From contig NC_036462.1 in the NCBI RefSeq assembly GCF_002775205.1, positions 31,103,084-31,167,083 of the forward strand: 64,000 nt of DNA. The letters are read 5' to 3'. The notes beneath the pieces were generated by a model, which searched no databases, was not told the origin of the DNA, and saw only the letters and a list, made by a program, of their open reading frames with translations. Each line of letters starts with the position of its first letter. The stretch's first letter is position 1. A program made the position numbers and the translations under genes. Shown piece after piece: positions 1 to 12,759 of this stretch. This DNA comes from Xiphophorus maculatus. Lineage: Eukaryota > Chordata > Actinopteri > Cyprinodontiformes > Poeciliidae.

Positions 1-79
1 TAAGTAAATTAATGTTCAGGTTTCATATAAAATGTTGACTCGATGCAAAGCAGAGAGGATGTATGCATGGATAGCTTAC

Positions 80-1129
80 GGCACAAACCTGCACTAACGG
101 AGCACTAACGAAGTAGCCCAGTTTGTTTTGTTTTGGCGCAACATGGGGGGATGGTGACGTCATCGGCCAAAATTATAACTTTTAATATCTCGAAAACGAA
201 AGCTGCACAAACGAAAATTTTAACGGCACAAACCTGCACAAACGAAGCACTAACGAAGTAGCCTAGTTTGGTGTGTTTCGGAGCAACATGGGGGGATGGT
301 GAACTCGGATGACCTAAAAAATAATCTTTAATATTTCAGAAACCAAAGCTGCACAAACGTCCGTTTTAACTGCACAAACCTGCACTAACGAAGCACTAAC
401 GAAGTAGCCTAGTTTGGTTCGTTTTGGCGCAACATGGGGGGATGGTGACGTCATCGGCCAAAATTATAACTTTTAATATCTCGAAAACGAAAGCTGCACA
501 AACGAAAATTTTAACTGCACAAACCTGCACAAACGGAGCACTAACGAAGTAGCCTAGTTTGGTTTGTTTTGGAGCAACATGGGGGGATGGTGAACTCTGG
601 ATGACCTAAAATATAATTTTTAATATCTCGAAAACGAAAGCTGCACAAACGAAAATTTTAACGGCACAAACCTGCACAAACGAAGCACTAACGAAGTAGC
701 CTAGTTTGGTGTGTTTCGGAGCAACATGGGGGGATGGTGACGTCATCGGCCAAAATTATAACTTTTAATATTTCAGAAACCAAAGCTGCACAAACGTCCG
801 TTTTAACGGCACAAACCTGCACTAACGAAGCACTAACGAAGTAGCCTAGTTTGGTTCGTTTTGGCGCAACATGGGGGGATGGTGACGTCATCGGCCAAAA
901 TTATAACTTTTAATATCTCGAAAACGAAAGCTGCACAAACGAAAATTTTAACGGCACAAACCTGCACAAACGGAGCACTAACGAAGTAGCCCAGTTTGGT
1001 TTGTTTTGGAGCAACATGGGGGGATGGTGAACTCTGGATGACCTAAAATATAATTTTTAATATCTCGAAAACGAAAGCTGCACAAACGAAAATTTTAACG
1101 GCACAAACCTGCACTAACGGAGCACTAAC
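80..1129. repeat. 146-bp satellite array with trimeric higher-order structure
   Basis: About seven tandem units of 145-147 bp. The anchor ACATGGGGGG recurs at 141, 286, 432, 577, 724, 869 and 1014. Two unit types differ after the anchor: one carries TGACGTCATCGG, the other TGAACTC..GGATGACC. Units 286/432/577 match units 724/869/1014 one by one at a spacing of 437-438 bp, so the array is mainly two copies of a three-unit higher-order repeat plus one leading unit. The array starts and ends with the same partial sequence (GCACAAACCTGCACTAACGG), so both borders lie in the window. No coding evidence. Confidence 0.93.
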
Positions 1130-1149
1130 CACTCAGACTATTTGCTGAA

Positions 1150-1860
1150 TTTTTTGAGGTGGGTGGGGTGTCAGCTTCACTCAGCTCGCGCGAGCTCCGT
1201 TTGCGGACGTTCCGCGGGAGCGCGCATCTTGTTCCTGACTTTTTTTTTTTTTTTTTTTGCACGTTCCCTCACAAAAAGCAAACTTCGCTCATTGGCCCGT
1301 TTCCTATTTCATTCCTATTCCGTTCAAACATTTTTTTTATTTGACTTACATCGCTCGACTCGTGAGCAGCGAGCGACGTGCGGCGCGGTCGAACACGCGC
1401 ACGTACGTCGCTCGCAGAGCCGCGGGACATGAACGCCAGTAAACAACCTAAAGCGGGCAAGTTGGCCTTTTCTTCGCACTCTTTCTCTGGGTTTCCCTCG
1501 CATCTGAGCGGCGGCCTCCGACGTCCACAAACACGAGAGAGAGAGAGAGCGCGAGCTTTGCTTTAGGCGCGCGCCCACACTGCAGGGAGATTATGGGTCG
1601 CGGGCGCGCGCGGCTAATCACCTGTCAGCAACACGAGGACGTCTTCATGCTGCCGCCCCCCTTTTGCTCCGACGGGGGTCCGCCGAAGGGGGATTTAGAC
1701 AATTTGCGGGCCACAAAGGAGCTCGTTTGGGACAGGAAGGGAAGAAAAGCGCGAGGCGGACTCTTTGTCTGTCTCAGTGAATTGATTTTAAAATGGGAGA
1801 TTAACGGGAAGCTTCGTCTGCGGCCCGCGAGAGCCTGACGGAGGTGAAAAGAGAGAAAAG
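1150..1860. promoter_or_regulatory. CpG-rich block, possible promoter of an unseen gene
   Basis: GC- and CpG-dense DNA (many GCGC, CGCG and TCGC runs) directly after the satellite, in an otherwise A+T-rich region. It includes a T(19) tract near 1240. Short ORFs with ATG near 1429 and 1593 resemble no protein I know. A donor-like GGAG/GTGAAA lies near 1839. It could be the promoter and first exon of a gene whose other exons are not recognisable here, or of a non-coding RNA. Neither strand can be favoured. Confidence 0.4.
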
Positions 1861-2283
1861 GACCAATTAATTCGACCAAATGTTAACTTACATGAGCTTC
1901 CCCTCTGTTTAGCCCGCATGAAATGCCAATTAAAGCCTCCCCGCCGCAGCGGCGAGGACTTTTTCTTCTTAAGAGGATGAAGAGGGACAGTTTGTGTCAG
2001 CGCAGCCAGTAGATAAAGTTCCCACAACATCTGCAAAACGGCAGAGAGCAGTGGCATGCACAGATATTTGGGGGGTCAGGTGCTCAAGTGGGAAAAAGGG
2101 CACCTTGTGCTGCACATACTTTGGTCTTTGAAATTTATTACATGGAAAAACTGCAACACCATCAACTTAGCAATCAAATTGGCAACAACAGAAAAAAAAG
2201 ACATAGCAATGCAACAGCACAGGATATGGCCAAGAGAAAAATCATTTCTACGCAGAGGGGGGCAGAGTACCTAAAACTTGTAC
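1861..2283. other. No recognised feature
   Basis: A+T-rich DNA with no gene-like reading frame and no repeat family I recognise. Confidence 0.5.
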
Positions 2284-2860
2284 TCAACTAAGCGTAGTGA
2301 TAAGTCAACTTAGTTTTACTCAAATAAAAGTAAAAAGAAGCCGTCCAAAATAAGTGACTCCAGTAAGAGTAAAATAGTATTTGGTCAAAAGTCTACTGAA
2401 GTACTGAATAACTGATCAAATTATCGATCAATTCATATTTAAACATTGCGTCATCAGACGGACCCCATATAAAGCTAAATGGAAATTTTCGATTTTTAAG
2501 GACCAAAATGACGATACTTTATATAAGCAACAAAATAAAAAAATAACAAAATCAGGCAAAATAGACTTTTCTCAAATCAGTTTCTTTCAACAGAAAACTT
2601 ATGAAACTTTAACACAAACTGCAGCTGTGTGTCTGTGTCTGGTGAATTGTTGGTTAAAGCTTGTTTGTTTCAACCAGTGGGTAGAAAACCCAGACATTTT
2701 ACTCAGGTAAGAGTATTGATACTTTATAATGACATTTATTAAGTAGAAGTAGAGTAGATGAGTAAAAACACTCATAAAAGTAATTTTTTTTTTGCAAAAA
2801 AAGTTACTCAAGTAAATGTAACTGAGTAAATGTAATTATAGCTACTGTCTGTACTTCTGC
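2284..2860 (+). repeat. Interspersed repeat rich in ACTCAAGTAA, copy 1
   Basis: Matches the sequence inside cstf1 intron 1 (62135-62637) over its length, in the same orientation. Shared landmarks include AAAGTCTACT, AAACATTRCRTCATCAGAC, TCAGTTTCTTTCAA and a closing run of ACTCAAGTAAATGTAA. No ORF. Probably a non-autonomous transposon family. Confidence 0.75.
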
Positions 2861-3452
2861 ATGTAGCCAGTGTGATATCTGACAGCAATTATTCTTACAA
2901 TTAAGATTACACCCTGAGGACTGATGACAAGATGTCTCCTGATAGAATTGACATATTTAAAATACTTTTAACATACATGTGCCAATTTTTTTTACTGAAT
3001 GTTTATTACAGGTAGAGAATGAATTATAATGTTACTCAACTCATTTGTCCTTATTTAAATGAATTGTTTCATAGGTCGTTGTTTCTGGTGGGGGCATGTC
3101 ACGGTCTGTATGTGTTGTGAAGGATGCAGGGCGGTAATCTTAGGCAAAATTACAACAATTTGGAGATACTTGCTTTTTTTAAATCCAGAATTTACACAGT
3201 AAAAAAAAAAAAAAAAAAAAAATTCAGAAGATGATTGGTCCAGAGCAGAAACCTCCCAGTGTCTATTTCTGCACATCCCTGCTAGAAAGTAAAATAAGTT
3301 AAATAAGCTTGAACTGCCGAAAACCGGTTAAATAATTGACATGTATTAAGTAGTAAAAGGAGAAAGATGACAAATAACAGTTTGTTGTCCCCTTTTGTTC
3401 AGTGAGGATTACAATGACAAACTGAAAATGTGAACAGAAAAGCAACATACAT
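2861..3452. other. Unassigned DNA with a poly(A) tract
   Basis: Contains an A(22) run at about 3200-3221. No gene or recognised repeat. Confidence 0.5.
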
Positions 3453-3545
3453 GTTAATCAATCAATTAAGTTTATTTGTGTAGCACATTTCAGCAACAAG
3501 GCGGTTCAAAGTGCTTCACATCACAAAAACAAACAAAAAAATAAA
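3453..3545 (+). repeat. Interspersed repeat with GCACATTTCAGCAACAAGG core, copy 1
   Basis: AATC tetramers are followed by TTTATTTGTGTAGCACATTT, CAGCAACAAGG and TTCAAAGTGCTTCACATCA. Related copies lie at 16953-17160 (+), 24045-24180 (-), 39855-39905 (-) and 60468-60545 (+). This core is widespread in teleost genomes; I cannot name the parent element with certainty. Confidence 0.75.
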
Positions 3546-4215
3546 TAAATACAAACTGTACGGAACAATGATGTCCCACATTTTTCTAACAAAAATAATA
3601 AATTAGATTTGCATTGTAGCACAGCAACATTTCAGCAGTTCAACTGCCGTACATTTTCAACCTGTTGGCAGGATCTAGCCCTGCGATCAGAGAACTCTGA
3701 AGAATATGAATGCAAAAAATGAAATCCATAGCAGCGATGAACATGTTGGAGTCAGTAACGCTGTAAATGGTAATTGAGGTCAAGTCCCTTTGCTGTGTTG
3801 AGATATGACCTAAAACAGAGTGCAGTTTTTTGAAGTACTGCTAATGTTGTTGTACGTTTTACTTGTAATTCGACCTTTCGATGACTTCCTCCTCCACAAA
3901 GCGTTGCTGTGGTGAAGAGGTTTCCCACTGGCCTGGACTGGGCTCGCTGGAAACAGAGAGTTTTGTTTTACGTGAACATATCAAATGATGGCCGTCTGCA
4001 GACTGTCTGAAATGCTTTGGTCTGTTAAAAATGTTCAAGAAAAGACCGTCTCTGTATTTACCTGTCGCCATTTCATTCACGCGTTGCTTTTTGGGTTATT
4101 GCTCAACCAGTCGCTAAAAGTGTTTGGCACAAAGAGTAAAACTCGTGCAATTTCATTCTGCGGCTTTTGAGAGAAATATTGGGTTTTACCATTGTACTGG
4201 AAAATTGAATCCTCC
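3546..4215. other. No recognised feature
   Basis: No gene-like frame or recognised repeat. Confidence 0.5.
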
Positions 4216-4290
4216 AACACACACACACACACATGCGCGCACCCCTACCCACACACAAACACACACACACATTCACACACCACCCCCACC
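4216..4290. repeat. Compound (CA)n microsatellite
   Basis: Interrupted CA tracts with short C-rich interruptions. Confidence 0.9.
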
Positions 4291-6515
4291 CAGATACCTA
4301 GTCAGAGGAGTGCTGGCTCCTTGGCTCAGTGCGCCTCCAGGACTCATTGTTTGGCACGGAGGGGTTAATGAGCAGGGCCTTCTCCTCACTCCTTGGCTTT
4401 TATTCGTCTTTTAAAGGAGAAGTAGTTGAAAAGACAGAGAGTGGATTTAGCCACAATGGGTTTTTGGAACTGCTGAGGTGCTGTGTTTAAAAAACACGTT
4501 TATGTCGAGTTTCTCATAATTATCGAATTTGGCATCATGTTTGCAAAGAAATATGCTCCTATTGACCCTGGTTTGCTGGGAAGACTCAGACCGTGGAAGC
4601 CTTGGGGAGAGCTCTTCGCTAATCCAGGGATTAATGCATATCAAATTAGACTTTCAGGAATTAAGCCCAATCAACCCGCTAAACATAAAGCTACTTCAGC
4701 TTTGACTCCCATCTTACTTGTGCTGTTTTAAAAAAAGTCTCTTGGGAACTTTTCTCCATCGAAACTAATCAAAGTTTCAGGGATAAGGAACCCGCTCCAG
4801 GGTGAGTCGGTCGGCGGACACATCCGTCAAAAGATACGACCTGGAGAAGGTGCTTGGCTTGAACAGTGGAGTGTTGGGAACCCAACCAGGCAGGAGGCTC
4901 TCGCCACTGAGCTGCTGTCAGACGAGACTCACTGGCCTCCATGCGGCGGTCCGTACAATCCTCCAGACGTCTGCAGACACCAATGTGCTCACAGGCCAAG
5001 GGTGAGTGTGTCGCACGGTGAAACGCTTCGAGTGGCCAGTCCGGCTCAAAAAGCGATGCGTCGACACAATTCGGTTGCTTAAGTTGCAGCTAAAGCTTGA
5101 TGCTGTTGAGGAAAAACTTGCCGCAATTTTGAAGAGAGCATCAGCGTGGCTAAGTTCCTTGTCCGGTTGCTTATTGGATCTCTTCTTTTATTTCATATTT
5201 GTTCTTTATGTGAAACAGGAAAATACTCTGATTTTATAAAGCACAACAAAAATAAGTTACAGTTGAGATTTTTTTTAAACTAAGTACTGCGATAATAACA
5301 TTGTATTTGTTTAGTTAAAGACCTGTTGCACTACAATCCTTTAGCCGAAAGTGACATGGTGTTTCTTGAAGATGTTTAAGTCTATAACTTCATATTGTCT
5401 ATGATATGACTTTATTTGCACTGATAAACACGAATGAAGAAAACAGTCGCCACTGCAACTTGAAGGTGATGCAAAGTTGGCAACAATTCTGTTTCACCAC
5501 TAATAAGCCGCGTGCAGCGTTCCCCCCCCTCCCCAAGTTTAACATCACTATTAAAATCATTTATTTTATGCTGCAAGCACTGGTTTCGAAAAACACATTT
5601 CGCACAACTTCACCTACGACAACTTCCTTCTGCCGCTGCGATTTTATTCCCAGTTGTTTTACTTTCTAATTGATGCGATGTGCCAATATTCAAGGCAAAC
5701 GTAACAAACAAGATAATTAGTTCCAAATAGGCTCATTAGTCACCGTGTGAAACATTTTCTTGGACCAGTGACAGAGATCCCTCATTAGCTCCTCAGGAAA
5801 AAAGAAGCCACAGCAAATCTGGCAATTTTTCAAAAGACACTTACAGCTTGACCACATGTAAAGATGGAAGAACAGGATTCCTTTTACAGTAGAGAATTTG
5901 TGGCCATTTTACATCTTTTTTAATTAGAAATAAACAGAATTTGATGATTGAACACACCATTTTTTATGTTTACAAACTTCTTTACTTTTGCCAAGAAAGC
6001 TCATATTTAAATCCAGTGTATGTATGTTCAAACAGTTTTCATGGATCGTCTGGCAACTGTTTGTTCAATATCGCCAAGGTAACAGTGTTTATCGTTCTTC
6101 TTATGTAAATTTTTTTTTTTTCTATCTTACAGGAAAACAGGCAAATAAATATGCTGCATGTCGTCCAGGTGATTGCCAAATGCTGAACGTGGCTGAATAA
6201 AAGACATTAGCAGAGGCAGATATATTTACTCTGACGGCAGAAGATGAAGTGATTTTTCAAATCTTTTCGATGACAAGTCCAAAATCTTGAAACTGGTATG
6301 TTAGCTATTAGATTGTATTTATAATGTACCAGATGAAACTCTTGGAAAATATGTCAGAATGTGTGAACACAGGAGCCGATGGCTGTCAGAGCACTTTAAA
6401 TTTCATTGTGCAGCTCGACAATCACAATCAATTCAGGCATTTGTGGGATGGTTTATTTATAAATGGCATTAAAAAAGGAACAAAAATACAGAAGAAATTG
6501 TTTGCAAGACATTAC
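4291..6515. other. Unassigned DNA
   Basis: No translation on either strand resembles a known protein and no repeat copy is recognised. The 4.3-5.1 kb part is less A+T-rich than its surroundings and could hold conserved non-coding elements, which cannot be judged without an alignment. Confidence 0.45.
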
Positions 6516-6764
6516 ACACACACACGCCTACATCCACACACGTTTGCGCAGCTATCTTTCCATTGACTTGCATTCATTTCTACAGCTTAAACCTCACTCT
6601 TACCCTAACCCAAACTCAATTCACACCTTAGTCCTAAATCTGACCCCTGACCCAAAAACAGCATTTCCTCTTGTGGGGACCAGGCTTCGGTCCCCACAAG
6701 GAGCAGTGGGACCCCACAACGTAGTATGGGTCAGGAAAATGGTCCCCACAAGAGAAACAAACGA

Positions 6765-6798
<34 letters not shown>

Positions 6799-6800
6799 TA
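6516..6800 (+). repeat. GTGGGGACC interspersed repeat with (CA)n ends, copy 1
   Basis: CA microsatellites bracket a block with TTAGTCCTAAATCTGACCC and an inverted pair around CTTGTGGGGACC / GGTCCCCACAAG. A second, inverted copy lies at 21840-22130. A pure (CA)14 tract occupies about 6766-6793. Confidence 0.7.
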
Positions 6801-8602
6801 CAATCTTTTCAAATATCTCGCATTATTGTTGGAGCAATTTACTCTGATCTTCTGCTGCTCCAAATCAGCGAGTCGTTTTCTCCGCCTCGCTCTGCCTGAG
6901 CTCGGCCCTTTTGTCGTCGCATTAAGGAGACCGTCATTGTTGAGGCGGATCAGTTGATCTGGGGATGTCCGGTGCCACGGCTAATCCTTGTGACCTGACC
7001 TGTCTCCAGGGGGAAACGTTCGCTCGCCCTCCGCTTTGGGCAGCCGTGTTGACCACACAGCACCCGGCCACCTCAGACCAATAGCCGATCTTCTCAGGAA
7101 AACAAATGAAAATTCCACAGAATTCAGCACTGAACTTTACAAGCTTCATAAATGTTGGAGACATGATTTTACTTTTGCTGTTTCTAAAACCCGTGGGTAA
7201 TAATTCATGTTTTTATTGCACCGTGAGTAAGATTATTACAACTCACTTTATGGCTGGATCAGTCAGGCCTCCTTTCAGCTGGTACCAGTTCTTTTTTAAT
7301 CGTTACATCCAAACACAAATATGTTTTCAATGACACTGTGAGTTAGCTTGTGTCATTGCTTGTGTTTCACTTTACTTTCATACAGTTTAATAAGCGTTTA
7401 TATTTTATTGTTTTAATTTGTGTCTTGTTTTCATCTGTTTTGTGCTGTAGTACAGTAGCTCGGATTGTTTCTTCTTAAAAGTTTTTCATGATAAAATGGA
7501 TTTGCTCTACTGAATATTTTTTATGAATAGTTTTCTTTTAATTATCTAAACTCTTTGGACGTGAAAGTGGGTGGAAACAAAAGCGGCGAGCTTCCTGTCA
7601 CGCGGCAGCAGGAGAACATCATCCAGGTTGTGGTTTTGATGCGCTCAAGTAAAACCAAGCATTTCATTTTTGTGTTCAAGACAAACAGCCTAAAAGTGTC
7701 AAGTTAAGATTGCGGCCCAAAATTAAGATTCACCTGGATGCTATCGCGACTGACTCCAACAAACCCAGATATTACGTCATTTGTTGCTCATACGCTCCTC
7801 TACACCGAGCAGCGCTCTGGTGGCAGATGTCATGTCTGCCGGTGGTTGAGATGGTTTTTGTGGCTACAAAAAACAGGAAAGAACCGCAGAGGATCTGCTG
7901 ATAAGACACGAGTCTCGTCAAAACCAGTTGAAGCCACACTGGTGGAGAAGGGGCTTATGAGTTATATTAGTGGATAACCTGACTTCTTAATTGAACGTAT
8001 GATATCTAGATTTCCAAGTAGGTGACCAGTTATGATATGAAAAGTATTATTTCTTCAAACCAGTTAGTCTAATAGCAAGTAAACAGTTTGGTCATGATAA
8101 TGGGCTTTGTTGACAATGAAACACAACACAGTAATGCCACATGAATCTACTCAGGACAAAAATCAATGTCAACAAATGGCATTTGCACACAAACATCAAG
8201 TTGCTGCGTCCTTTCGGCAGCCCACACCAGTCGATGTGAATAGCACCACAGACTGGGACTTAACCAGTCACGGACAGAGGGACGTTACTGGAGGAACCAA
8301 TCAATACAGTTAGCAACCCCACCTCTCTTCCAGACTCTCCTTCTCTAACTGATCTTACACTAAGTTAAAGATCAGACCAGGTACGACTAAAATCCAGTTT
8401 TGTGTGAAATCTTTTAAAAACAAAATACGTTTTGCATTTATAAGGACTTACACAGCAGCTGTGAGGTTGTTTTTTTTAATTTTTTAAAATTACCGACACA
8501 CATGAAGACACTTTTTTATTGCTGTTTATCATGAAAAGTTTAATTTGGACCAGCACAGTCAGCGTGCTTCTTTTGACCCTACATTTAACAACAGTTATTA
8601 GT
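6801..8602. other. Unassigned DNA
   Basis: No recognised gene. A short ORF at 7738-7977 resembles nothing I know. Confidence 0.45.
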
Positions 8603-8962
8603 AGGGGTGAACCGATTGCACTTTTCTGGCCGATTACCGATCTTTAAAGAGCCTGACCTACAGAATCCAATTGTGGCTAAAACAAATTTTCTTTGGTTTA
8701 AAATGTCTAAAATGTTGCTAAATATAGCAAGAAAGTTGCTGAGCTGAGTGGGGTGAGTGTTGCTAACTGTAAACGTGCAGACATGACCTGGTGGGCGGGG
8801 CTAACAGTCAAACCTCTCAGCAGAAAAGGAGAGTGGTTGATTTTTAGACCTTTGCCGAGGTAAATAAGATCGGAGCCTAAAAATGGCTTTACATATTGAC
8901 CAATCATCGCTCTCCCAAAATTAAGGAAATCGGCTGGCCGATAAATCGGTGCGCTCCTGACC
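8603..8962 (-). mobile_element. hAT-like MITE (GGTGCAcc ends), copy 1
   Basis: About 360 bp with inverted ends (GGGGTGAACCGATTG / AAATCGGTGCGCTCC). Its reverse complement matches copies at 34184-34515 and 43792-44154 through shared blocks such as CCTTAATTTTGGGAGA, AGGTCTAAAAATCAACCAC and CAGGTCATGTCTGCACGTTT. No transposase ORF, so non-autonomous. Assignment to hAT is by memory of similar fish elements. Confidence 0.7.
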
Positions 8963-11074
8963 AACAGTCAGGGCCCAAAGCTTTGTAACACAGGATCAGT
9001 GGGAACCCAGAAACTCATCTACTTGCAGCCACCATGCAAAGCAGCACAAATCACAGTCAGATTCTCAATCAAAATGTTTCTAAATTATTTTTTTTTAAAA
9101 TCCAATAAAAAGGTTAAATTGTGATTTGTAACATTTGACAAAGAAAGTGAAGGTTCAGGAGTCAACTGTGTGCCAAAACTTTAAAGTGGCTGCAAACATG
9201 TACGGTGCCATCATGTTTTTCCCTTCAGTTCTCTCTCACACCCACACACTTGCCCCCACTGCACCAGGAGCATATCACCGAATGAAATGGAGCTTGCAAT
9301 TGCCCATTATTCAATTGACTGGAGTCCACACTTAACCATTTGCACGACTGTGGTTCGGCTAATTGTCTGTTGAGGCTCCCAGTAGGCTTTCACCGGCTGA
9401 ACAGCGTTGCATAATCTAATAGCTTCGGATTCATGGCACGTCACCAGGGACGGAGGGCAAAGGGAGAACAAGGCTGCTGGTTAGACGTTAGGGGCTGGTA
9501 GGATGAATCTCAGTCCGATGGTTGAGAAAATTGGCAACTACAACCTCAGCACCCTTTGGGCCCATGCCATTAGAACACATTATACTGAGATGGTTACTTG
9601 GAAAGGCTCCAGATTGTTCTCTTTAGAACCCTTAAGAAATTGTCATACACTTCTCATCCATATTTATCTTTCTCAGTCTCACCCACCCTCTTCCTAATCC
9701 CTTCAGCCACCATTGAACCGACCCCCTTAACACCCCCCCTTCCTTTCTTTTAAATCCTGTCCTTGACCTCGCAGCACTCCGCAGTCCACCTCCTCCTCCC
9801 CCATCTTTCCATCCAGCTCCTTCACCGAACAGTACCCCCAACACCCAGCTCAAATCCACCCAGACTGGTCCAGTCAGTCAGTAGTGGCCCATGGCAGTGA
9901 TGACCCCCCTCCGGGCCTTAAACATAGGGGCCCCAGCTGAGGAGTCGGGGCAGCTGCCAACCACTGGCCACTCAACCCCAGGCTGTCCGGATGATTGCGT
10001 TTGTCAAGCCGCCACTCTGAGTCAGCCTGTCGCAGATCTGATCTTGACAATTAGGGATACAGTGAGGGAGGGGTACGGACGTGTGGTTAAAAAAAAGTGA
10101 GGGGCTTGTGGCAGGGTAGGTTACTTTGCATCCTTACATATTCATAAATTCAAAACATGTTGTAGCTTTCCTAGTGGAAGTTCATGTCTTACCTCTGTAC
10201 ACGCACAGAGCGGCAGATAGATGAGAAAAACAAATCTCACGTGAGTTATTGTGACCCCTGGAACCTAATGTTACACGCAGTCATGATGTTTATAGGACAA
10301 GAGCAACTGGTCTTAACCACAAATAACACTTCTCCTTGTCAAAATAGTTGGGAAAAAAACAGAACTAAATTACAATAAAATGTCGTATTTGAATGATTTT
10401 CACCAAACTGCTTATTTGCTGTGGGTAGGTTTTATGCCTGGTTCCTTGCTTTCCGCTGCACTCATGCAGGTAATTTTAAAGACACACGTGAAAGTGTGAC
10501 GTCTAAAACAAAGTTTTGACATTAAAGCATTTCTATCAACAGGACTGAAGTAAGGAAGAGAGAACATCCAGAAACATTCAAAGAAAAGAAATCCGAAAGC
10601 CTAGAGAACTGTTCAACTAAAGAAGCAACATTAACGTACAGTACTGAAACGAAACAAAATGACAAGCACAAGATCTTGTATTCTTCATTGATGACCCTTC
10701 CTTCCACTGCATCATCGTGCACCTCCTTTTCAGCCATGTCCCAAACCTCACAATGACACAATGGACAAAAACAAAGGAAGTCGCAAACTGCTACTTCTTA
10801 GCAGATCCGTGGCTAGTTGTCAGAGCTGAGCGTCATCACTCACTCTAAATTTTGCTCACTCTAAATTGCGTGTCAATCATATGAAAACCTTAAAAGTCAT
10901 AAATAGGCCACCCATTCCCTTCGTAGCTATGTGCTTTTAAAATGTATGGTGATTGCGCCCTCTACTGGTGATTACGGAGCACTGGGATCAGTCAGACTGT
11001 TGGTATTGGAATAATAGAAGCAGCTGGGCTGCAGTACACTGCCGGTATCTCTGGCCCTCTCTGTTACTCATTGC
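8963..11074. other. Unassigned DNA
   Basis: No recognised gene. 9.5-10.1 kb is relatively GC-rich with short ORFs (for example 9891-10100) that resemble no known protein. Confidence 0.45.
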
Positions 11075-11140
11075 TTCTTCAATTGAATTGAATTGAATTC
11101 AAAAATACTTTGTTGATCCCAAAGTAGAGGAATAAAGCAT
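11075..11140 (+). repeat. TACTTTGTTGATCCCAAAG interspersed repeat tail
   Basis: GAATT repeats are followed by AAAAATACTTTGTTGATCCC, a common teleost repeat end. A related piece occurs at 12360-12420 (TTTACTGATCCCAAAGGGAAA). Confidence 0.6.
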
Positions 11141-11507
11141 TCTATCCCTGAAATTGTGATTCCTTAAAACCTGATGCTTCCAGTGTTCAGGTTCATTTTC
11201 TGTCTGAACACATAGGAAATCTTAAAAACTAAGTTTCTAGTTGTTTCCAACATTTATGTGTCTGTTAGGAGTGTTGAAATGGAGTTACAACAATGTGGGA
11301 AAAATAAACGTTTTCTCACCGAGAGAAGCTTAAAATGGCCATTTCTTAAAATCTGATGCCTGTTTTGAATGTTCAGATTGATTTAGTGTCTAAGCACACC
11401 ACGAAGCTTAAAATGGAAGTTTCTAGTTATTTTTGAACAGACACATGTTTGTATGGGGTTAGTGCCAGTGGACGCCTTATTTCCATTTCCATCTGCCTCC
11501 TACAAAC

Positions 11508-12185
11508 GAATTTGGAGTTGCTCTTTATTTCCCAAAGTTATGGGGGGAGGAAAGGAGAGAATCGATATTTCAGCTGCCAGAAATAATCCGTTCCCCCTCC
11601 CTAACATGGGAACAAATTAATTTTCCAGAAAGTCTTTAACGGTGTTTATTCCTCTCTTCATCAACAATAAATTATGTAAGTTTGAAAACATTTGCTCATT
11701 ATTTGCCAAAGTTAAAAGGGGGAACCACATATTTTAGCTGCCTGAAATAACCTGTTCCCCAGACATAACATGGGAGATAATTGTTTTTCTCACAATCTCC
11801 TTTAACTGTTCTTAGTCTCCTCTTCATCAGTAACAAATCCTGTGAATTTGGTAATATATACCCTTTATTTACCAAACTTACTTGGGGGGGAACCATATAT
11901 TTTAGCCACTTGAAAAAATTTGTTCCCCCTCCATGACATGGACCTTATTATTTTTTCACAAACTCTTTAACTATGTCGATTCCTCTCTTCATCAACAACA
12001 AATCCTGTGGATTTGGTGACATTTGATTATTATTTTCCAAAGTTAAAGGAGGAGAACCAAATATTTTAGCCACCTGATATAATCCGTTCCCACTCTATAA
12101 CATGGGAATAAATTAATTTACCAGCAACTCTTTAACTGTGCTTTGGAAACATTTGCTCTTCATTTCACAAAGGTAAGAGGCTTTG
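11508..12185 (+). repeat. Left (long) arm of an inverted repeat around the coiled-coil gene
   Basis: 678 bp made of about four imperfect units of 160-180 bp. Each unit contains a run like GGAACCAnATATTTTAGC, a TGTTCCCCnnn..AACATGGGA stretch, TTTAACTGT and CTCTTCATCAnnAACAAATC. The reverse complement of 15237-15468 matches the first part of unit 1 joined directly to unit 4, so the right arm equals this arm minus about 446 internal bp. No target-site duplication is visible outside the arms. Confidence 0.88.
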
Positions 12186-12189
12186 GGGT

Positions 12190-12345
12190 ATCATATTCTG
12201 TGAATGGAACTAATAATTCTTCAGCAATTTTAAGGAATTATTTACTTAAACAAGCTTCTATATCTTGCTGAAAAGTTTAGTCAGTTTTGTCTTATTTTAA
12301 GTGTACTAAAATATTTTCACTAGAAACTGGACAAAAAGAAAAAAA
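12190..12345. mobile_element. Half copy of a fold-back MITE
   Basis: Matches the 3' half of the palindromic element described at 20990-21395 (TTAAGGAATTATTTACTTAA, CTATATCTTGCTGAAAAG, TTTTGTCTTATTTTAAGTGTACTAA, CTAGAAACTGGAC). Confidence 0.75.
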
Positions 12346-12759
12346 ACTTGGTAAAATGTTGTCTTCAAAATTCAACTTTACTGATCCCAAAGGGAAATTA
12401 AATGTTGTTGTGAGTCATATAGATTTGGTTAATGATAACATTACCCAAACCACGAATTTCAGTAATTACATTCAAACTAATCAAACTCAATTTCTCAGAA
12501 AATAATCCTAAATAATAACTAATTAAAATGGATTTTAAACACAGAAATAGTCTAATTATGGTAAGGCTGAACAATATTACAATATCATAAAATAAGTGTC
12601 TTATATCTGTATCAATAATGTTTTTGTTAGTTTTTCTGTTTTCAATATTTGGAATACATTCTTGTTTTATCCATAGTTTTCACATCACAATGCTTTTTAA
12701 TTTCTTTTCTTTATTTCTAAGCAATTATGAGGAATGGAGGTGAAACCAGAAACTGCTGC

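Noticed and set aside
688-891. Minus-strand 67-codon ORF in the satellite
   Set aside because: Tandem repeat DNA, frame broken in other units.
4124-4414. 96-codon ORF with His/Thr repeats
   Set aside because: Translation of a (CA)n microsatellite.
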